Source: Daldinia sp. FL1419 (lineage: Eukaryota > Ascomycota > Sordariomycetes > Xylariales > Hypoxylaceae). Taken from it: 64,000 nt of DNA. Below the pieces are notes generated by a model that ran no database searches, was not told the origin of the DNA, and worked only from the letters and a program-made list of their open reading frames with translations. Location of the stretch: NCBI GenBank assembly GCA_025201765.1, contig MU623384.1, positions 1-64,000 on the forward strand, read 5' to 3'. The translations under genes and the position numbers were made by a program. Positions 1-14,200 of this stretch are shown piece by piece. The number at the start of each line of letters is the position of its first letter. The first letter of the stretch is position 1.

Positions 1-1080
1 TGGCTCATTTTTTTTGCGCATTCCATGGGGTTAACGTGGGCCCGGGGGTTGTGGGCGGCTTTTTTATTTTCTTTTTCATTTTCTTACTTTTTTTTTTTTT
101 TTTTTTTTTGCTTTGAACTTTATAGATAGATAATTATAACTACCTCCTTATATAACCGACGCCGAGAATAGTAGTGTACCTCTTAGAGCCTCTTTTCGGG
201 CATTTAATTGCCGTTCACCCTGCCTATATCAAGATCTCGTCAAAATTGGGACCGGATAACTTCGCAAGGTTAGACATAATAGGAAATATCTGTTAGACAT
301 CTGTTAGGGTTGGGCAGACATTCGCTAGCCGGATCCGATATTCAAATTCTTTCGGGTGAAAGCCATTTTCGACCTGAAGAGCTGGGGATTGAGTGGACGT
401 GATGGCCGAGGGGTACGCTGTGTCGATAAGTCATGACGTCAAATTGTGGATTCATGCAGAGAGAATGAAATAAGCTCTGGGTCCTTTGCATAAATACATC
501 CTTCTCAAAAACACCAAATCTCTTTCGCGCGCGCGGTTTTGCTTGGGTAAGGGCCGGCTTACGGTAAATCCCAGAGTAGCGGCGGAGGAAGAAACCGAAA
601 AAGGACAGAGTTAAAAAAAGTAAAAGGATTTCAAGGGTCGTAATAGGCTGTCGGTTACAAAACCGACTTACGGAAATTGAGCGGGCAATGGCGGGACCTC
701 ACTAATAACGGGCGGAGAGGGGAGGAAGCAACGGGAAGATAAAAAAGATAGTGGGAATGAAGGTAAGTAATAAGACTAAGGTACCTCTTAAAGGTACCCC
801 GGCGGTTTAGTACCTATATACATAGCATAATACTTACCTTACCTTAGTACATACAAACATGTGACGTTAGGTAGGTACCTATTATACATACAACGTCGGT
901 TTACATCTTACCTACCCGCATAGAACGAAAGTTAAGTAAAATAGGCATACATCTCATCTCCGTAGATTCCCTCTATGTCGCGAAGAAAAACTTACATGAC
1001 GGGGCCTAATATGTCGGGCGAAGAATAATACATGCAGAATTGATATTACGATTTGAAAGAATTAGGGAAATTGTCTACCT

Positions 1081-1096
1081 ACCTAGGTACCTAGGT
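1081..1096. repeat. Perfect 16-base palindrome of the ACCTAGGT family
   Basis: The sequence ACCTAGGTACCTAGGT equals its own reverse complement. It is one member of a family of TACCTAGGTA/TAGGTACCTA palindromes scattered through the intergenic DNA of this window (also near 24233, 24491, 24882, 46966, 49686 and 55108). Confidence 0.9.
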
Positions 1097-4035
1097 AATC
1101 ATCAAGCCACAAGAAGTGCGTCACCCCACGTGATGTTACAACGGCGCGGGAATCTCCATTACTGCCCTATCTTAATCAATTATTCAAAGGTTAAAAATAA
1201 ACACGGGGGCAGATCTATGCAAAGACCCCCCCGGCTACCAATCTACCAATCTTCTATTTCGCTCGCTAGGGGATTTCTTACGTTGATCATGCTACGCAAA
1301 ACAACATCTGTAGCCAGAATAGTTTATCGCCTTTCTACCGGACGATTATCATCCACCATTTGAAAAATAAACCCACCAGTATGTTGTCCGAATTTTTCTT
1401 TCTTTTGGGAAGTTTACCTTAGGTAGGTAACCACGGCATCTATATGGATATGCATCTCATGTAGTGTACAGAGGCCAATTAATGTTCCTCTGCCTATTTA
1501 TCTCCCTACATACCCACATGGGCTAGGAGGCGGGGTCTAGTATGCTGAGGCTTGGGGACGCCACAAGGAGCCTAGGGTTTCTTTTCCACGTCATTCTAGG
1601 CCCGCTTGTATAGCTCGCAGATAAAGACGCCCGCTCTTATTCAGCGGTTGTCGATACGCGCGAATTAGGGTTGACAAGTCTATAGAACGTGCCACGCGCT
1701 GATCATGCCATGAGAAAATTAAAAGGGTCACAGCAGAAAACAGCGGCGTTAAAACTAGTCGCTTGCGCTTGTACTAGTCATCGAAGAGACCGTATAGGAT
1801 TGTTCGGCTGTAGGTAGATCGAAATTGCACTAGTCAAGCGAGGCCTCCCCGGAAGGCTACTACCGCTACTATCTACGACTATCTCCTGGGGAGTGACGAC
1901 AAGTTATGTTGAAGTCCACGTAAAATGCTATGCATCGAGAATCTATCCTCAGTGCCGGAAGCGAGAAATGGGACCAGCCCCGTAACTTATATACAGTCTA
2001 TTCACCGACTTAAAGCACGTTGCTTATAACTAACCCATATAAATTCTGCAGTATCTACCGCGGACCTGTATGAGCGAATATCCGGCTAAGGACTGACGAT
2101 ACCTTCATTAGTCTCGTTTTAATACTCCTAAATCTTTGACGACAACGCTAATAAACTGTTAGCCGTAGCTAAAATGCGCCAAAACCCATCCAAATGGAAG
2201 ACGCCGCTCGGTTGACGGCTACTAATATAGACAAATTATTCACATGTCAAAATCTAAAGCGATTGTATAGGAAGATTTCATATCGTGTTTAACTACCGTA
2301 TACGGGAATTATTCGACAAGTGGCAGGTGATCTATCAAATAGATTAAAAGGGATATATACATAGGTAAATATAGGGCTTGTTTTGTTATTTTTGGACGAT
2401 GTTTTATTAATTGGATTCGTCCTTTCTTGATCTAAAAAACGAAATTACTAATAGCAGCGAAGTTGACGAGGAAACCTAAAATACCTAACTAGGTTAGAGA
2501 AGAGTTCGTTGTTCCGATAACTAATAACCCGGCGGTTCATGCTAGTATAGTCATGCTGTATACTTGACATATCTTGCAATAAAGAATGACGACTAGATGA
2601 TCATGCGCATTTCACATCAACATAAATGAGTTTCTAAGGCGGCCTAACATTTTGTTGTGATATTTCTTCTGGTTGGTGCCAATGCGAAAGTAGGGCAAAG
2701 TAAAAGTCGATAAAGCGGCCAGTATCGTATACGACATGAGCTCGCTGTATTGTACCTATGGTTTATTATCCAGCGTTCGCCACCTGGAAAAAAAACCCAA
2801 AAAAACCACCCCCTTTCTGCAACCGTAGGATGGGCCATGGCGGGACATGTCTGAAGTGCCGCGGGTACACGTACGACACGATCAGGGCCATCCAAGCGCC
2901 AGATACCAGCTGAATGTTGGAGCCGACAATCCTATGCTAGCCACGTCTCTTAATCTGGGTCAGCCGCAGGGGCTAATGCAGTAACCTAGTTAGGTCTGGA
3001 TACAGAAGCTGACCTCCGTTTCTCTACCATGTTGGTTAATATTGCAGCGCACAAGTAGTTATTCAAGAAACACATTTACTACCTTAGGTACCTAGTTATA
3101 ACTATTCGCAATGGTCAACAAGGTTACCTAATTTTCGCGATTATTAATATTATGAGCATTATACTGATTTAGGTGATAGTTCAGTATCTCGATAGAAAAA
3201 GTGTAATGTAATGATAAGTTTTTCTTGTTATTCTGTTTTCTTTCTCTTCATTAGAACATTACCCATAGTAAAACAGAGCAATAACTGTAAGGCATGGAGA
3301 GGCCGGAAGCCTCTTTGGCTGGACCTGGCGCATTTTCCTTTGTGTATCCTCAACTTCCGGCTAGACCCCGTCGGGTACGTACTTACTCAGCACAGACAAG
3401 CCTCTGAAGGGGGGCAACTTTCCAGGGGACCAGGGGGGAAGAAAAGCACATGTACCGGTACGTACCGTAGAATGTACGTAAGGTACATTGGACTCGAATT
3501 GGAGGTTCCTAGATCTATCAGTGTCTGTTACATTTGCCCCGGACTATCAACCCTTCACTTTAGTTAGAGGAAGTTGTACCCAATGTTTAAGCTAGCTGAG
3601 GTGGGCACATTTGTACCTTGCAATGTATGAAAGCTTCCACCCATTTTCCATTTCCACAATCGCGCGCAAAGCTCCCACCTCCCACCTCTTCACCTTTTCC
3701 CCCGTTCTTTCTATTACCACCTTACCTACTTTGTTTTTACGTGCGAGATCCTACTAAGGCTTATCCCGGTTGGTGTGCGACAGGTAGAGACCCGTCGTCA
3801 GTTGGTAAAGCAGAACAACACGGGGCGAAAAAAAAGAGGGACGGCGAAAATCCAGGTACCTATCTTGACAACTAACTTATAGGTAGCTTATTACGGTCAG
3901 GTACCTAGACCTAGACCTATATTACTTTAGCTTACCTAGTAGTTATCTTTTCTTCTAACTATATGTACAATTTTTGTGGTTTCAAGAGAAATACAGGTAT
4001 ACCCCATGTACATTAGGTATAAGTCTTGCGTAGAA

Positions 4036-4088
4036 GTCTACCAAGCGTTTACCAAGTGTCTACCAAGCGTCTACCAAGCGTCTACCGT
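4036..4088. repeat. 11-base tandem repeat, about 4.5 copies
   Basis: The block ACCAAG recurs at 4040, 4051, 4062 and 4073, giving an exact period of 11 with small changes inside units (core unit GTCTACCAAGC). It lies in non-coding DNA upstream of the CP2 gene. It is a short minisatellite with no evident function. Confidence 0.85.
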
Positions 4089-4880
4089 CTCGGTGCAATG
4101 GTGGAAATACTCGAATTACATCCACCCCCTCCTTCACTTGGGTCTAGACAAGCCACACACCCCTCCCCCCCTTCACACTCTCTCGAGAACTTGAGCCTAC
4201 CTTACCTTACCTACAAACCTTGCCCTACCTCAGCTACGGTACCTTAACTTCCCATCCGCTCCCCTAGTACACCCTGTACTGCCGTACCCCCTTCTCTTTT
4301 CGTCCGAACTTATTATGTTTCTGAGTCCCGGCCCTCCAATGTCTTCGATCCGCCTCTCACCGTCCCATACCAATACATAATAAACCATACCCATTACCTA
4401 CCATACCTACCTACCTGCCATACCTCCATACTTACATACTTATTATATACGTAAATACATAAGCCCACGAGCACTACCGCTATTGTTACTGCCTTGTTGC
4501 TATATACCTACCCTATACTCCTTTCTATGCTCGTACTAATTTATACCACCACCACCATCTATCACCGCCACCACCATTTACCACTACCAAACACCGCCGG
4601 ACCCTAGTTGTTACATACGTACAAAAGGGTAGCTAAGCTAGGCCGGCCCGGCCCAGCCCAGTAGTTCAGAAGAAACTCGATAACTCGACAAGTTGGGACT
4701 CTGGATGAAGATTGCGAATTTCTTACAAGTACCACCAATTCCACCTGGAACACGTTAAAGTCCAAGTACCCACTACGCAATCTTTTAGTGAGCTGTACTA
4801 TATTACTACCAGGTCACCCTCCTAAAGAACCTATCAAATCAACCAGTCTATTCGTTATTCATATTAATTCTTTTCCGCTC

Positions 4881-4916
4881 GCTACCTCTACTCTCTATCC
4901 CTCTCTCTCTTTTTTT
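4881..4916 (+). promoter_or_regulatory. Pyrimidine-rich promoter tract of the CP2 gene
   Basis: A C/T-dominated stretch lies about 400 bases before the inferred start codon of the CP2 transcription factor gene. CT-rich blocks are common in core promoters and 5' leaders of filamentous fungi. The assignment rests on composition and position only. Confidence 0.4.
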
Positions 4917-5319
4917 AACGCTTGTTAGATTCATTACTCTAGCACAATATCAAACCCCAATCTATATCTCCCCCCTCACGATCGTTCTAGACGTTTGCGC
5001 CGCGCCGCGCTGCAGATCTCCACGATATTTCTATCGCTTAATATCAGCTTAATATCAACAACCGCCAGCGAAAAATTTCACCAAGGCAGCATCCACAACC
5101 GCACGCGCCGTTGTCTCCTCAAATTCACTTACACGCAGTTCATCCTGTCACTTTGCGCCGCCTCCGTAGCAAGGTCACCTTAGCGAACAATCTCTCTCGA
5201 GTTCGCATGCCTTTGCTCGAGCATTAGCCAAATTTCATAAAAGAATTCCATTATAGGCCTATTTTGCAAATCCGTTGGTATCGCTGTCTTGCGACAGCGT
5301 CTGTTTGAGTCTTTTCCAG

Positions 5320-8204
5320 ATGTTTCGCCAGAGGTAAGTTATGCTTAATATGTCATGCTCCAACCATGACCAGCCCTTGCATGTGTCCCGGTGGGTTGTT
5401 GCGGAAACAAGACGATGATCTCGTTGATGCCTTATGCCTTAAGCCCCCATGTTTATTTTATATGCGACAACTCGCAATCCTCCCTCTGCTTTGCTAACCA
5501 TGCCCACGCATAATCCAGGACGAGTTCACAAAAGCCTGGCGATGAATTGCTTGCCAATTTCCGACAACAGTTCCCCGAGATCGCGTCGGTAGCCTCGTCT
5601 TCGGCACCGGGAGCGCCAGCGCCAAACACTGTAACTGCTGACAACTCGGTTCTTGTTCCACCGGGTCAAGAACAGTATGTTGTAATTTATTTCAGACTCA
5701 ATCCCTTTCCAATCTGAGATTTTTATTTTTATTTATTTATTTATTTATTTACGATAGCCTCTTGCATTCTCATTGTGAGGTGGTGCAAGCGCATCTTGGA
5801 GCTTTCGACGAGTTGACCAAGTCTTTTGAGCGCGGGGTACTCCGCGATCCCAGTTCGATCACAACTTGAGCATTAACACGCATGATCCTACTTACTAGGG
5901 GGGTAGCGGAAGAAAACCAGTCAGATGAAATAAACGGATAAAGCTAACCCTCATACCATTTCTAGACATCCACCTACAAGTCAAGATGTGTTCCGTGATC
6001 AGGATCCTACACCGCGAGCTTCAGGTGCGGAGTGGAGATTTACCCCTTCGCTGTTAGATCCCAATTCTTTCTCCTTTAGCACATTCGCAAACCAACCGCC
6101 GGGTTACTACACACCCACTCCTGGTGGTACCAATACACTTTACCATCCGCAAGCAGGTGACTTGCATACGCCTTCGATGGGTCTAGGAATGGGCCTTGGA
6201 ACTCCGCTGTCGCTGCCTACTACCGAGGGCGCCATACAGGCTGGCCCAGCTCTAATGGACCTCACTCAGTTTCATCACGGCATGCCGCCGCATCAATTTC
6301 CGCAACCTTTCAATCCGTTTATTCAGCCGACTCCTCCTCAGCCTGCGTTCGCACCTTCGTCATTTGTGCACCAGGACACCGGCTACGAGACGATGGACCA
6401 TGACGGATCACCCCTCGACTCCGATAGCCATGAGGAACATATAGGTTCCATGGACGCGACATTCCACTCGCAATCTCCGCCCAATGTGATCGGATTCCAG
6501 CACAGGCAGTTTGGCGCTCCAATAACTCATCTGCTACCTCCTTCAGCTGACAAGTTTCGTTTCCATTCGACCTTAAACGCGCCAACGGCGATGATTAGGC
6601 ATGCGGACGAGATCCCAGTAACATACTTGAACAAAGGACAGGCTTACTCGTTAGCAGTAGTGGACACTTCGGCAAGTATGCCCATTATTCCCGGTACAAA
6701 GTATCGAACGTTCGTGCGTATCTCCTTCGAAGACGATCAACAGCGACAAAAGCCTGGTGTCTGTTGGAGTTTATGGAAAGAAGGCCGAGGGACCAACGAG
6801 GCACACCAACGAGGTGGGAAGCTACAGGCAGTCGAGTATGTCGAAGCCGGACAGCCAGCTGAAGGTGACGATAAGCGAACCCGTATCGAGCTGGAGACGG
6901 CTTCCTTCGACGGATTCTCGGTCGTCTGGACCCCGGGTGTTAACGGTGCAGCGGAATGCAGCATCGCAGTTCGCTTTAACTTCCTCTCGACTGACTTCAG
7001 TCATTCTAAGGGTGTCAAGGGCATACCAGTAAGGTTATGTGCCAAGACAAGTATTGTATCAGCAACGGACTCATCCCCCTTGTCGGACCCGACGTTTGAA
7101 ATTTGCTATTGTAAAGTTAAGCTATTTAGGGATCACGGAGCAGAACGAAAACTTTCCAATGACGTTGCGCACGTTAAAAAGACAATTGACAAACTCAAGC
7201 AACAGATTGCTCAAGCAGAAAGTGGGGCGAAAGACTTCGGGAAACGCAAACGAGGTGGCGGCTCGCACGTCAAGGGCCAAGATCACCAACGTCCAGGGAA
7301 AGCCCCGAAGCATAAAAGGACTTGGTCAATGTCATCAACTAGCTCCGCGGGCGGAGGCGGTGGGAACACACGACCCTCTCTCGAAGACGACCTGCACTTC
7401 AAGCTTCAGACGCTCCAGGATATGTTCACAAGCACGCGGCCCGTGAGCATTTTGTACTTACGCGGTGACGATTTAGATGACCCGGATTTGCACCCGGTAA
7501 GCCTCCCCGGGGAACCAACAGATCTTACCAAAGTCGACCCTAAGGACGCCGCTGCATGGCAAATCAGAAGTGCAAGAAGCTCGATAGCTGGATCTTCCCT
7601 TGTGTCTCCTTCGCCTAGTTCCATGTCCTTGCATTCACAGTCAGCCAACCCTAGTCAATGGAACGATTTCCAAGGTAGCGGTGAGCCGTCCGCCTCTCGG
7701 AGAACGTCTGAGATGCCAGTGAAAATTCCCAGAACAGACGACGATGGGAACTTGAGTGGTTGGATAGAAGCACTTGGAGTTGATCCGTCTTACAAGCCAC
7801 CGACCGAGAAACCTATTAAACCCATCGCCTGTTTCTACGTTGCAAGACGAAACCGATCCGAGCCCGAGAGACGCGAACTCCACCGAGCGGTTTACCTAAC
7901 TCAAAGAACAATATCGGAATTTGTGTCGCGGATTTCAGCCAAGTGGGCCATCGACCCATCCGCCGTTGTGCGGGTTATCCGTGTCCTCGAAAGTGGGCTG
8001 GAAGTAGAAGTAGATGATGACGTGATCCAGGCTTTATCTGAAGGTCAGGACATGACGCTGGAAGTTGCCGAGGTCGACCGAAGTGTACCTCAACCGAAGC
8101 GGGAATGGGAGATGATGGCCGTCGATGCCCCTGAGGGCGACAGGAACTCTACCCACAGTGCGTTTCGTACAACGACAGGTTTCGAACTGCGACTTACATT
8201 CTAA
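5320..8204 (+). CDS. CP2/Grainyhead-like transcription factor
   Basis: The gene encodes a predicted sequence-specific DNA-binding regulator of the CP2/Grainyhead family. In Neurospora the fungal family member is known to affect conidial separation and cell-wall remodelling. I join exons 5320-5333, 5519-5674 and 5966-8204 to give 802 residues. The ATG at 5320 is followed after 14 bases by GTAAGT, and the phases match at both junctions (AG+G and CA+A). The large exon has no ATG at its 5' end, so the upstream exons are needed. Residues about 235-445 match the CP2 DNA-binding domain, including the stretch KFRFHSTLNAPTAM from residue 253. Basic clusters (GKRKRGGG, KAPKHKR) and a Ser/Gly-rich linker follow. 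Residues about 676-760 resemble the C-terminal ubiquitin-like dimerization fold. The first 220 residues are Pro/Gln/Thr-rich. The family call is firm; the first two exons are inferred. Confidence 0.92.
5720..5750. repeat. TTTA-type microsatellite inside CP2 intron 2
   Basis: A run of TTTA/TTTTA units lies inside the 291-base second intron (5675-5965) of the CP2 gene. It partly explains why this intron is longer than others in the window. Confidence 0.85.
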
Positions 8205-11200
8205 TTTCTACGGGTGTTGATGGACTTATGATGGGGAGTTTATTATTATTACTTTCGATGATTATACACTGGGGCGGGAAGACAGTCCTGGAACCGGTCT
8301 ACGCCATCTTATTTGTTAACGAACATGAATACTTATACCCCAACGAACAAACGGCGGAATTTTGATTTACTATATATGGCGTTCGAACGGCACATCAAGA
8401 GATACCATGTCCTATTTTTTGGGGCAGTTCTGTTTCTATTCGATCCCTCTGTTGTGACGGACCGACGTTCGGGTCTTTTTAGACTGATGATGCCCATATA
8501 AATTAGAGAAGATACGGCCTTGTATTATCTATCTATTCGAGTTTAGGCGCAACCAGAACGCTATCTTGGACATATTTTCTTGGTCATGGAATATACCCAG
8601 TTGGATCATATTTATATTTATATATATTTATTTATTTATACACGCAGCCTTTTATTTTATTTTTGAAGCCAAGGCGCGCCGGAAATACCGAAAGATCATC
8701 GGGTCAATTAGGACGCCCGGGAGATACTCTGTTTGCAGAGCAAGATGTTTTGTAGTTTGTTACACAAAATGTTGCATTTCCAACTGTTATATACTATTTT
8801 TCTTCTATTCTATCTTACCCTTTTTTCATACGGAAAGCAGTCCTGAGAAGTTTATGGAATAATGAGAAGGTATTTAATGGGAGATGATGATACAGGACTC
8901 CATGTGTACGACTTAATCATCATATTTTTTATTATTTAGTTATTATAATGTATTTATTTTGTATGTACAAGAACACGAGCAAGTACATTTGGCATTTGTA
9001 TTACTTTTTATCCTTGAGGCATTAGGTAGGTACTATATGCACTAAACACTTGGCAATCCAAAAGCTCGCGTGTTTCTGGATGCTTTCTTTTTGGCCCTAT
9101 TATAAGGCTAAGTTTTAGATACCTTAACTACATCTTTTGCAGCCCTTGTTCGATGCCGTTTTACCTAACTAAGTTTAGCTAGATGACGACGCTTTAATCT
9201 CCCGAGAATCGCCAATCTGCCTGCGACGACGATCTCGATCGGTATTCTATCTAATTTCGCGCTATATTTTCCTTTATGTAGGACTCTCCTCACTTTACCG
9301 CGATGCCCCTTCAAACAATCTTTTCATCAAACTTTTTCTTCAGCGCCGAAGCATCGTGAAAACTTTAATTGACGGAACCTTGAAGGTTTACCCCTTACCT
9401 TGTCTCTTTTTTTCTTTTTTCTTTTTTTCTTTTTTATACTTATCCTTGCCTATGGTCACATTGCATTTGAAAGGGCTGAGGCCTAGATCATTTTGGGCTC
9501 TTGGGAGGCTTATTAAGACGTGCTGTAACAATATCCATGTCCGCCGTCTAAGTGATAAGTGAGCAGCCCGGGAGTAGGTACATTTGCATTGCTTACCAGC
9601 CTATCGAGACTCTACGGTAAAAAGGACGGCATAATTATCGAAGTGTCAAAAGTTATGAACCAGAGATTTGCATAGACTTAGGCTATTTGATACACGATAC
9701 TTGAAGGTTTTGAATGTACTATAGGGATGGGCATTGTTATGCCTACCAAGTACGTTCCTTATGTGTTTATCGTGCCATTACCACATGTACCTTACATGTA
9801 GTTAATGCGGGTAATCCATACAAGTACCTATTCTAACATGGATTTTTATTGTGTTTCAGGACGGGTTTTTTTTATAAAAAAAAAAAATGCATCACTACGT
9901 TCGCCTAACCATAGCATCAGCACAACGAGATTCAGATAATCGAAGCATACCTACCAGCTACCCGCTAGCATCTTCGAGAATTATGGGCTCTAGTGCTTCT
10001 AGTGCTTCTAGTGGCCGAACGTGGTATCCTAGGTCTGCTAGGTACAACCATAGGGGATATGTTACGCTTTTAAGGTACCTGGAGCATTTAGTCCGCGCCC
10101 CACAAGGCACGCGGAACTCCGGCTCCAAGACGCCGGGTTCTACGCATCCTGCAACTGCTGTAACCTTTTGCAACCTTTTGTAACCTCTGCAGGTGATTTG
10201 GATCCTTTTCATCTCTCTAATCTGTAATCATTACCGCTTAACCCCCTCCTATTAAAACATCAGACCGGGGTTATTTCCCCAAATCGAAACATTCTCCCCT
10301 CCAAATCGCAAACAAATAATGGACATGGGATTAGAAAAACAAAATATCGACGATGGTTCTTCATTACAGGATCATTCATTTTAAACTCGAAGCGCGCCCT
10401 CCGCTCTGTCGTAGTAGTTTAGCAACTAACCATAACTAGATACTTCTCACGCAATCTTATGTTTTTAATGCGTTCCTCGGAGATCGCTGCCAGCTCTTCT
10501 TTTTTAGCATTTCTACTCTTGGTGTGGGGGCGAGAATCTATAATCTCGGGCAAAGGAAACAAATGAGGGATGATGAAAATGCGGATGGGGATCGCGATGG
10601 AATTGAAAATGGTGATGGCGATGGTGACGATATTGAGCGACCCGACAAGCGTCATTTCTCGTCAGGACGTGAAGCAATTGATCCACTAATCAACCCGTCA
10701 ACAAATCAGCAATACGGTCGGCTTTCCAATCAAAAGAGACATGCCTTCATTTTATTTTGTTTTATTTTTTACTCACGTCCGTTTATTCCCTTACCGCCTC
10801 ATTATCCATATATACATGCCATTTCTCCGACGTGGCAGCGCCGGAACGCAGATTTGGTGCCAGATTCGGTGCTTATCCCTGGCAGCCTATCGTCGGTTAT
10901 GAACTGACGTTGGAATAAATACCTATTGACTCAAAAGCCACAAATAATGATCGACGGCTGGGTTGAATTGGGGCAGTGCAGATTCGCCTTGCTGTGGCGA
11001 GTGGTTTGCGCGTTCCCGCATATTGTACCACCTTGATATGCGGCTGTATAGCTGTCTTATGTTACTGGTGCCCAAGCGGACCGGGGGTGGGTTAAGGGGA
11101 TAAGGAACAAAAGACGGGGTTGTTCTACCGATGATCCTGTGGTACATGGCTTCAAAGTTATTGGAACAAGTGATACCTAACCGTCGGGTATGTGGTACTT

Positions 11201-14200
11201 GGTTACGGCGAAGACATTTGTCCCCGCGCTTATAAGACATCAGGTTGCGAAAGCGACCTATCGAGACATAACCGAACTTATTACTCGGTGTTCACAGCTT
11301 TATGAGAACCCTCAGACACGACGCAGGGACGAGACTCTTCAGCTTACGTCTAGTTATTTTTGTTCCATCGAGAGAGATCAACGTTGATATCCGTAAGCCC
11401 ACTTTATGGTTATCGTCACCTACGAGCTTTGAATTTTGCGTGAGAAGACTTTACTAACATAGCATCTCTTCGCCGTATAACTCTACTCTACCTCTTTAGG
11501 CGTCTTACTTACTAACACTAACATCGGTTTTATACTTACCTACATTCTCCAACTGTAAACCCGACCAACGGGTTCAACTGTCTCGGACGGTTGGTAAGCC
11601 ATTAGAAATCCAAAATGGCGCCGATGGCGTTGGATCTCGGAGACCGCGTTTTCATTGTGCTACTTACCTCTAAAGTAAGGTACTCTTGGGAATTTATTAG
11701 AAACCGAAACAAATAAATTCAGCATTCAGTATTGCGCCCTATCGTCCGTGCGACTGACCATGCGGAAGAAATAAATGGGTCAAAGTGAGATTTATGGTCG
11801 CATCACTATGTAAACCCTAGACGCCATTCAGACAAGAGCTATCACGTTAGTAGGCCCTGGTGGGAGGGCTTTTTAGCGCCATCCTCTGTAATCTCAGCGT
11901 ATCGCACCGCATTACAGCGGGTTTAATTATCGGGAAGTATCAGCTGGCGTTTACTGCAATAGGTACATCCGGTGCCGAAGTTAGACCCCTGGAGTTGCAG
12001 CTAAAAACATTCGTTGTAGCGCGTGGGAACGGAAAACAGTACCGTTACAGCGTGTGATTTGGGGTTCATTGGGTCCTGCATATGCACCTGTGACGCGCTG
12101 CGAGCTAGACCCCAGTCCATTAACAAAATGGCCAGTTTAGTAGTTGAAGTACCGGTACTTACAGTAACAATCGTGCCCAGGGTGGCTCACTCGCCACAGT
12201 CCTTCTAGATCTTCTGGACCTACGGGAGGCTTGACCCCCCGACAACATCTCCCGGACACACCGCGAATCCGGGTCTAGCACGCCGGAGCCGACCGGTGGC
12301 GGAAACTAAGCAAGCGAGGGAGAACTTTCCAATTCTGTCATTGTTCAAAGGGTCGGCAACCGCGCATTGTTCGCATATCGTACTGGCACCAATGCAAGCG
12401 AACCTCGGTTATCTTCTATTCGGTATTATAGTTTATCGACTAGTGGTCATACGCCTACGCGACTTTCTGGGGAACATGAAATATTTACTAACGATTCTCA
12501 ACGACAGCCCGATCTAGACAACGTAAGGAGGCCTCCTTAATACCACGTGGAGTCACAATCTTCGACATCTGCATGTCTCATCTAGAACCTGACCCAATAA
12601 TATCTCAGAGAGACACTCATTTCAGCTTGCCAGGGAGGCCGAGTTGTGGAAGCGAAGTAATCCTTATCACCGGGAGATTATCTATCCGGCATAATTTTGC
12701 AGAATACCCTAACAACTGCATTCCACGGCTCGCTGCGGTCCCTGCAGGAACAACGGCCACTATTAAACGACCGTTGTAAGTTCCGCAACCAATCACAATT
12801 CCAAAGAGACTCGCCAAGTGAGTAACCCGGTCCAGAGGACAATGAAAAATATTTATCCCAGAGCTTGCTATCGCCACAAGAACACCTAGTATAAGATGAT
12901 GAGCCACATGTTATTGTGTCACGCCCTGGGGTAGTTCCCTCTTTTGGCGATGCCGGTGCGACGAGAAGAGACATAAATTCAAACACTAGCCGCATCACCT
13001 CGACGCAATAGGATAGTCAAAGGGTGAGTATTGAAGGATGATCACTGTCTAAGACATATAATGTTGCCACTTCTAAGCCACAGGCCCGAGAGACTTCCTA
13101 GCCGAAGCAGGGAACTGAAATGGCCAATGACAAGGCTCTATCGAGTAAGAAACTTTCCTCATCCGGCAGTCACCCGCATTCGCCACATACACCCTAAGTA
13201 GATTGTTTGAAAGGGGCAGAGACTATCTACTAGAAACGATGCTACGTCGAGTATTATCCCTAATGCCTTAATGGGCGCTCACCGACAATAAATTACCCTT
13301 ACGCATGATCCCTGAGTTGACAACGGTGCCACAGCTTGCCACGACGACCGCGGTGATACGCCGATAGAAACGAATCGCGATCCCACGGGCAGGATTGGGT
13401 CAAGCCTCACCACACATAAAGCAGCAGCGGGGGGTTGTTTGCTTCATTGGGCAACGTTGCTAGAGGATCTTCAATATCTGACGACAGAGTGGCTAGTGAG
13501 GTAGCGTGACGGCGGTGAGCTAAAGCCGCAGAGATCTGCGGGCCGGTTACCATTTCGGGACGGGATAAAGACCGAGAGACCTCCGGCACTTATTAGTCCG
13601 AGGCCGGCCCTCGACAGATAAGCGAGCGTCAACATCTGGAAGAAGCTGATGGGATGATGAATCTACGGGCTTTAGCCCTCGTGGTATCATATCCCGAGAT
13701 TATTGCGATATGACGGAATATTCGTCAATGGTAGCACTAGCCGTCAATCATGACGAGAATTTTACCCAGCTCGACAAGACTCTAACCTAGGTTATACTGT
13801 TTGGCTGTTAAAACCCATGGAGACTCCCCTTGTACAAGTGCAAAACCCGCTAACTAGCGCGTTTATGTGCACGTCGCAAAAGGTAAAGAGTACGTAACAA
13901 ATGGTCTATTTATATCCGGTTTAGTTTCTAACGAGATTAGACGCTTATCTCCTGAATTCCATTCTGTACAAAGTACGTAAGTTTCGAAAACCGTAGCCCG
14001 GGTATGTCGGGGATGTGGTCGCGAAACCTCCAGGTGACGTCATAGCCGGCCGGTATACTAGGGGAGACCACCACGAGCGCTGGGTCAAATGACGACGGGA
14101 CATCGCGGGGATTTACCCTGTAGGTTATTAGGCGGACGTTCATGCAAAATACGGCATCGGAATTCGACCGCTAGGTGGATCGGGTTTAAGCACGCTACGA

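Larger units (their letters stand above)
1..5319. other. Intergenic region left of the CP2 gene
   Basis: No gene could be supported here. All open frames are short, lack family features and mostly begin at non-ATG codons. The stretch holds poly-T near 88-109, a perfect 16-base palindrome at 1081-1096, an 11-base tandem repeat at 4036-4088, and a pyrimidine-rich tract at 4881-4916. The last few hundred bases probably carry the promoter and 5' leader of the downstream CP2 gene. The left edge may cut regulatory DNA of a gene outside the window. Confidence 0.6.

Noticed and set aside
4995..5183. Signal-peptide-like frame of 62 codons before the CP2 gene
   Set aside because: It begins at TTG rather than ATG, lies in the likely promoter or leader, and has no conserved feature.
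10524..10907. Asp/Gly-rich frame of 127 codons
   Set aside because: The acidic part is translated from a short GATGG-type repeat. The rest has no features and no splice context.
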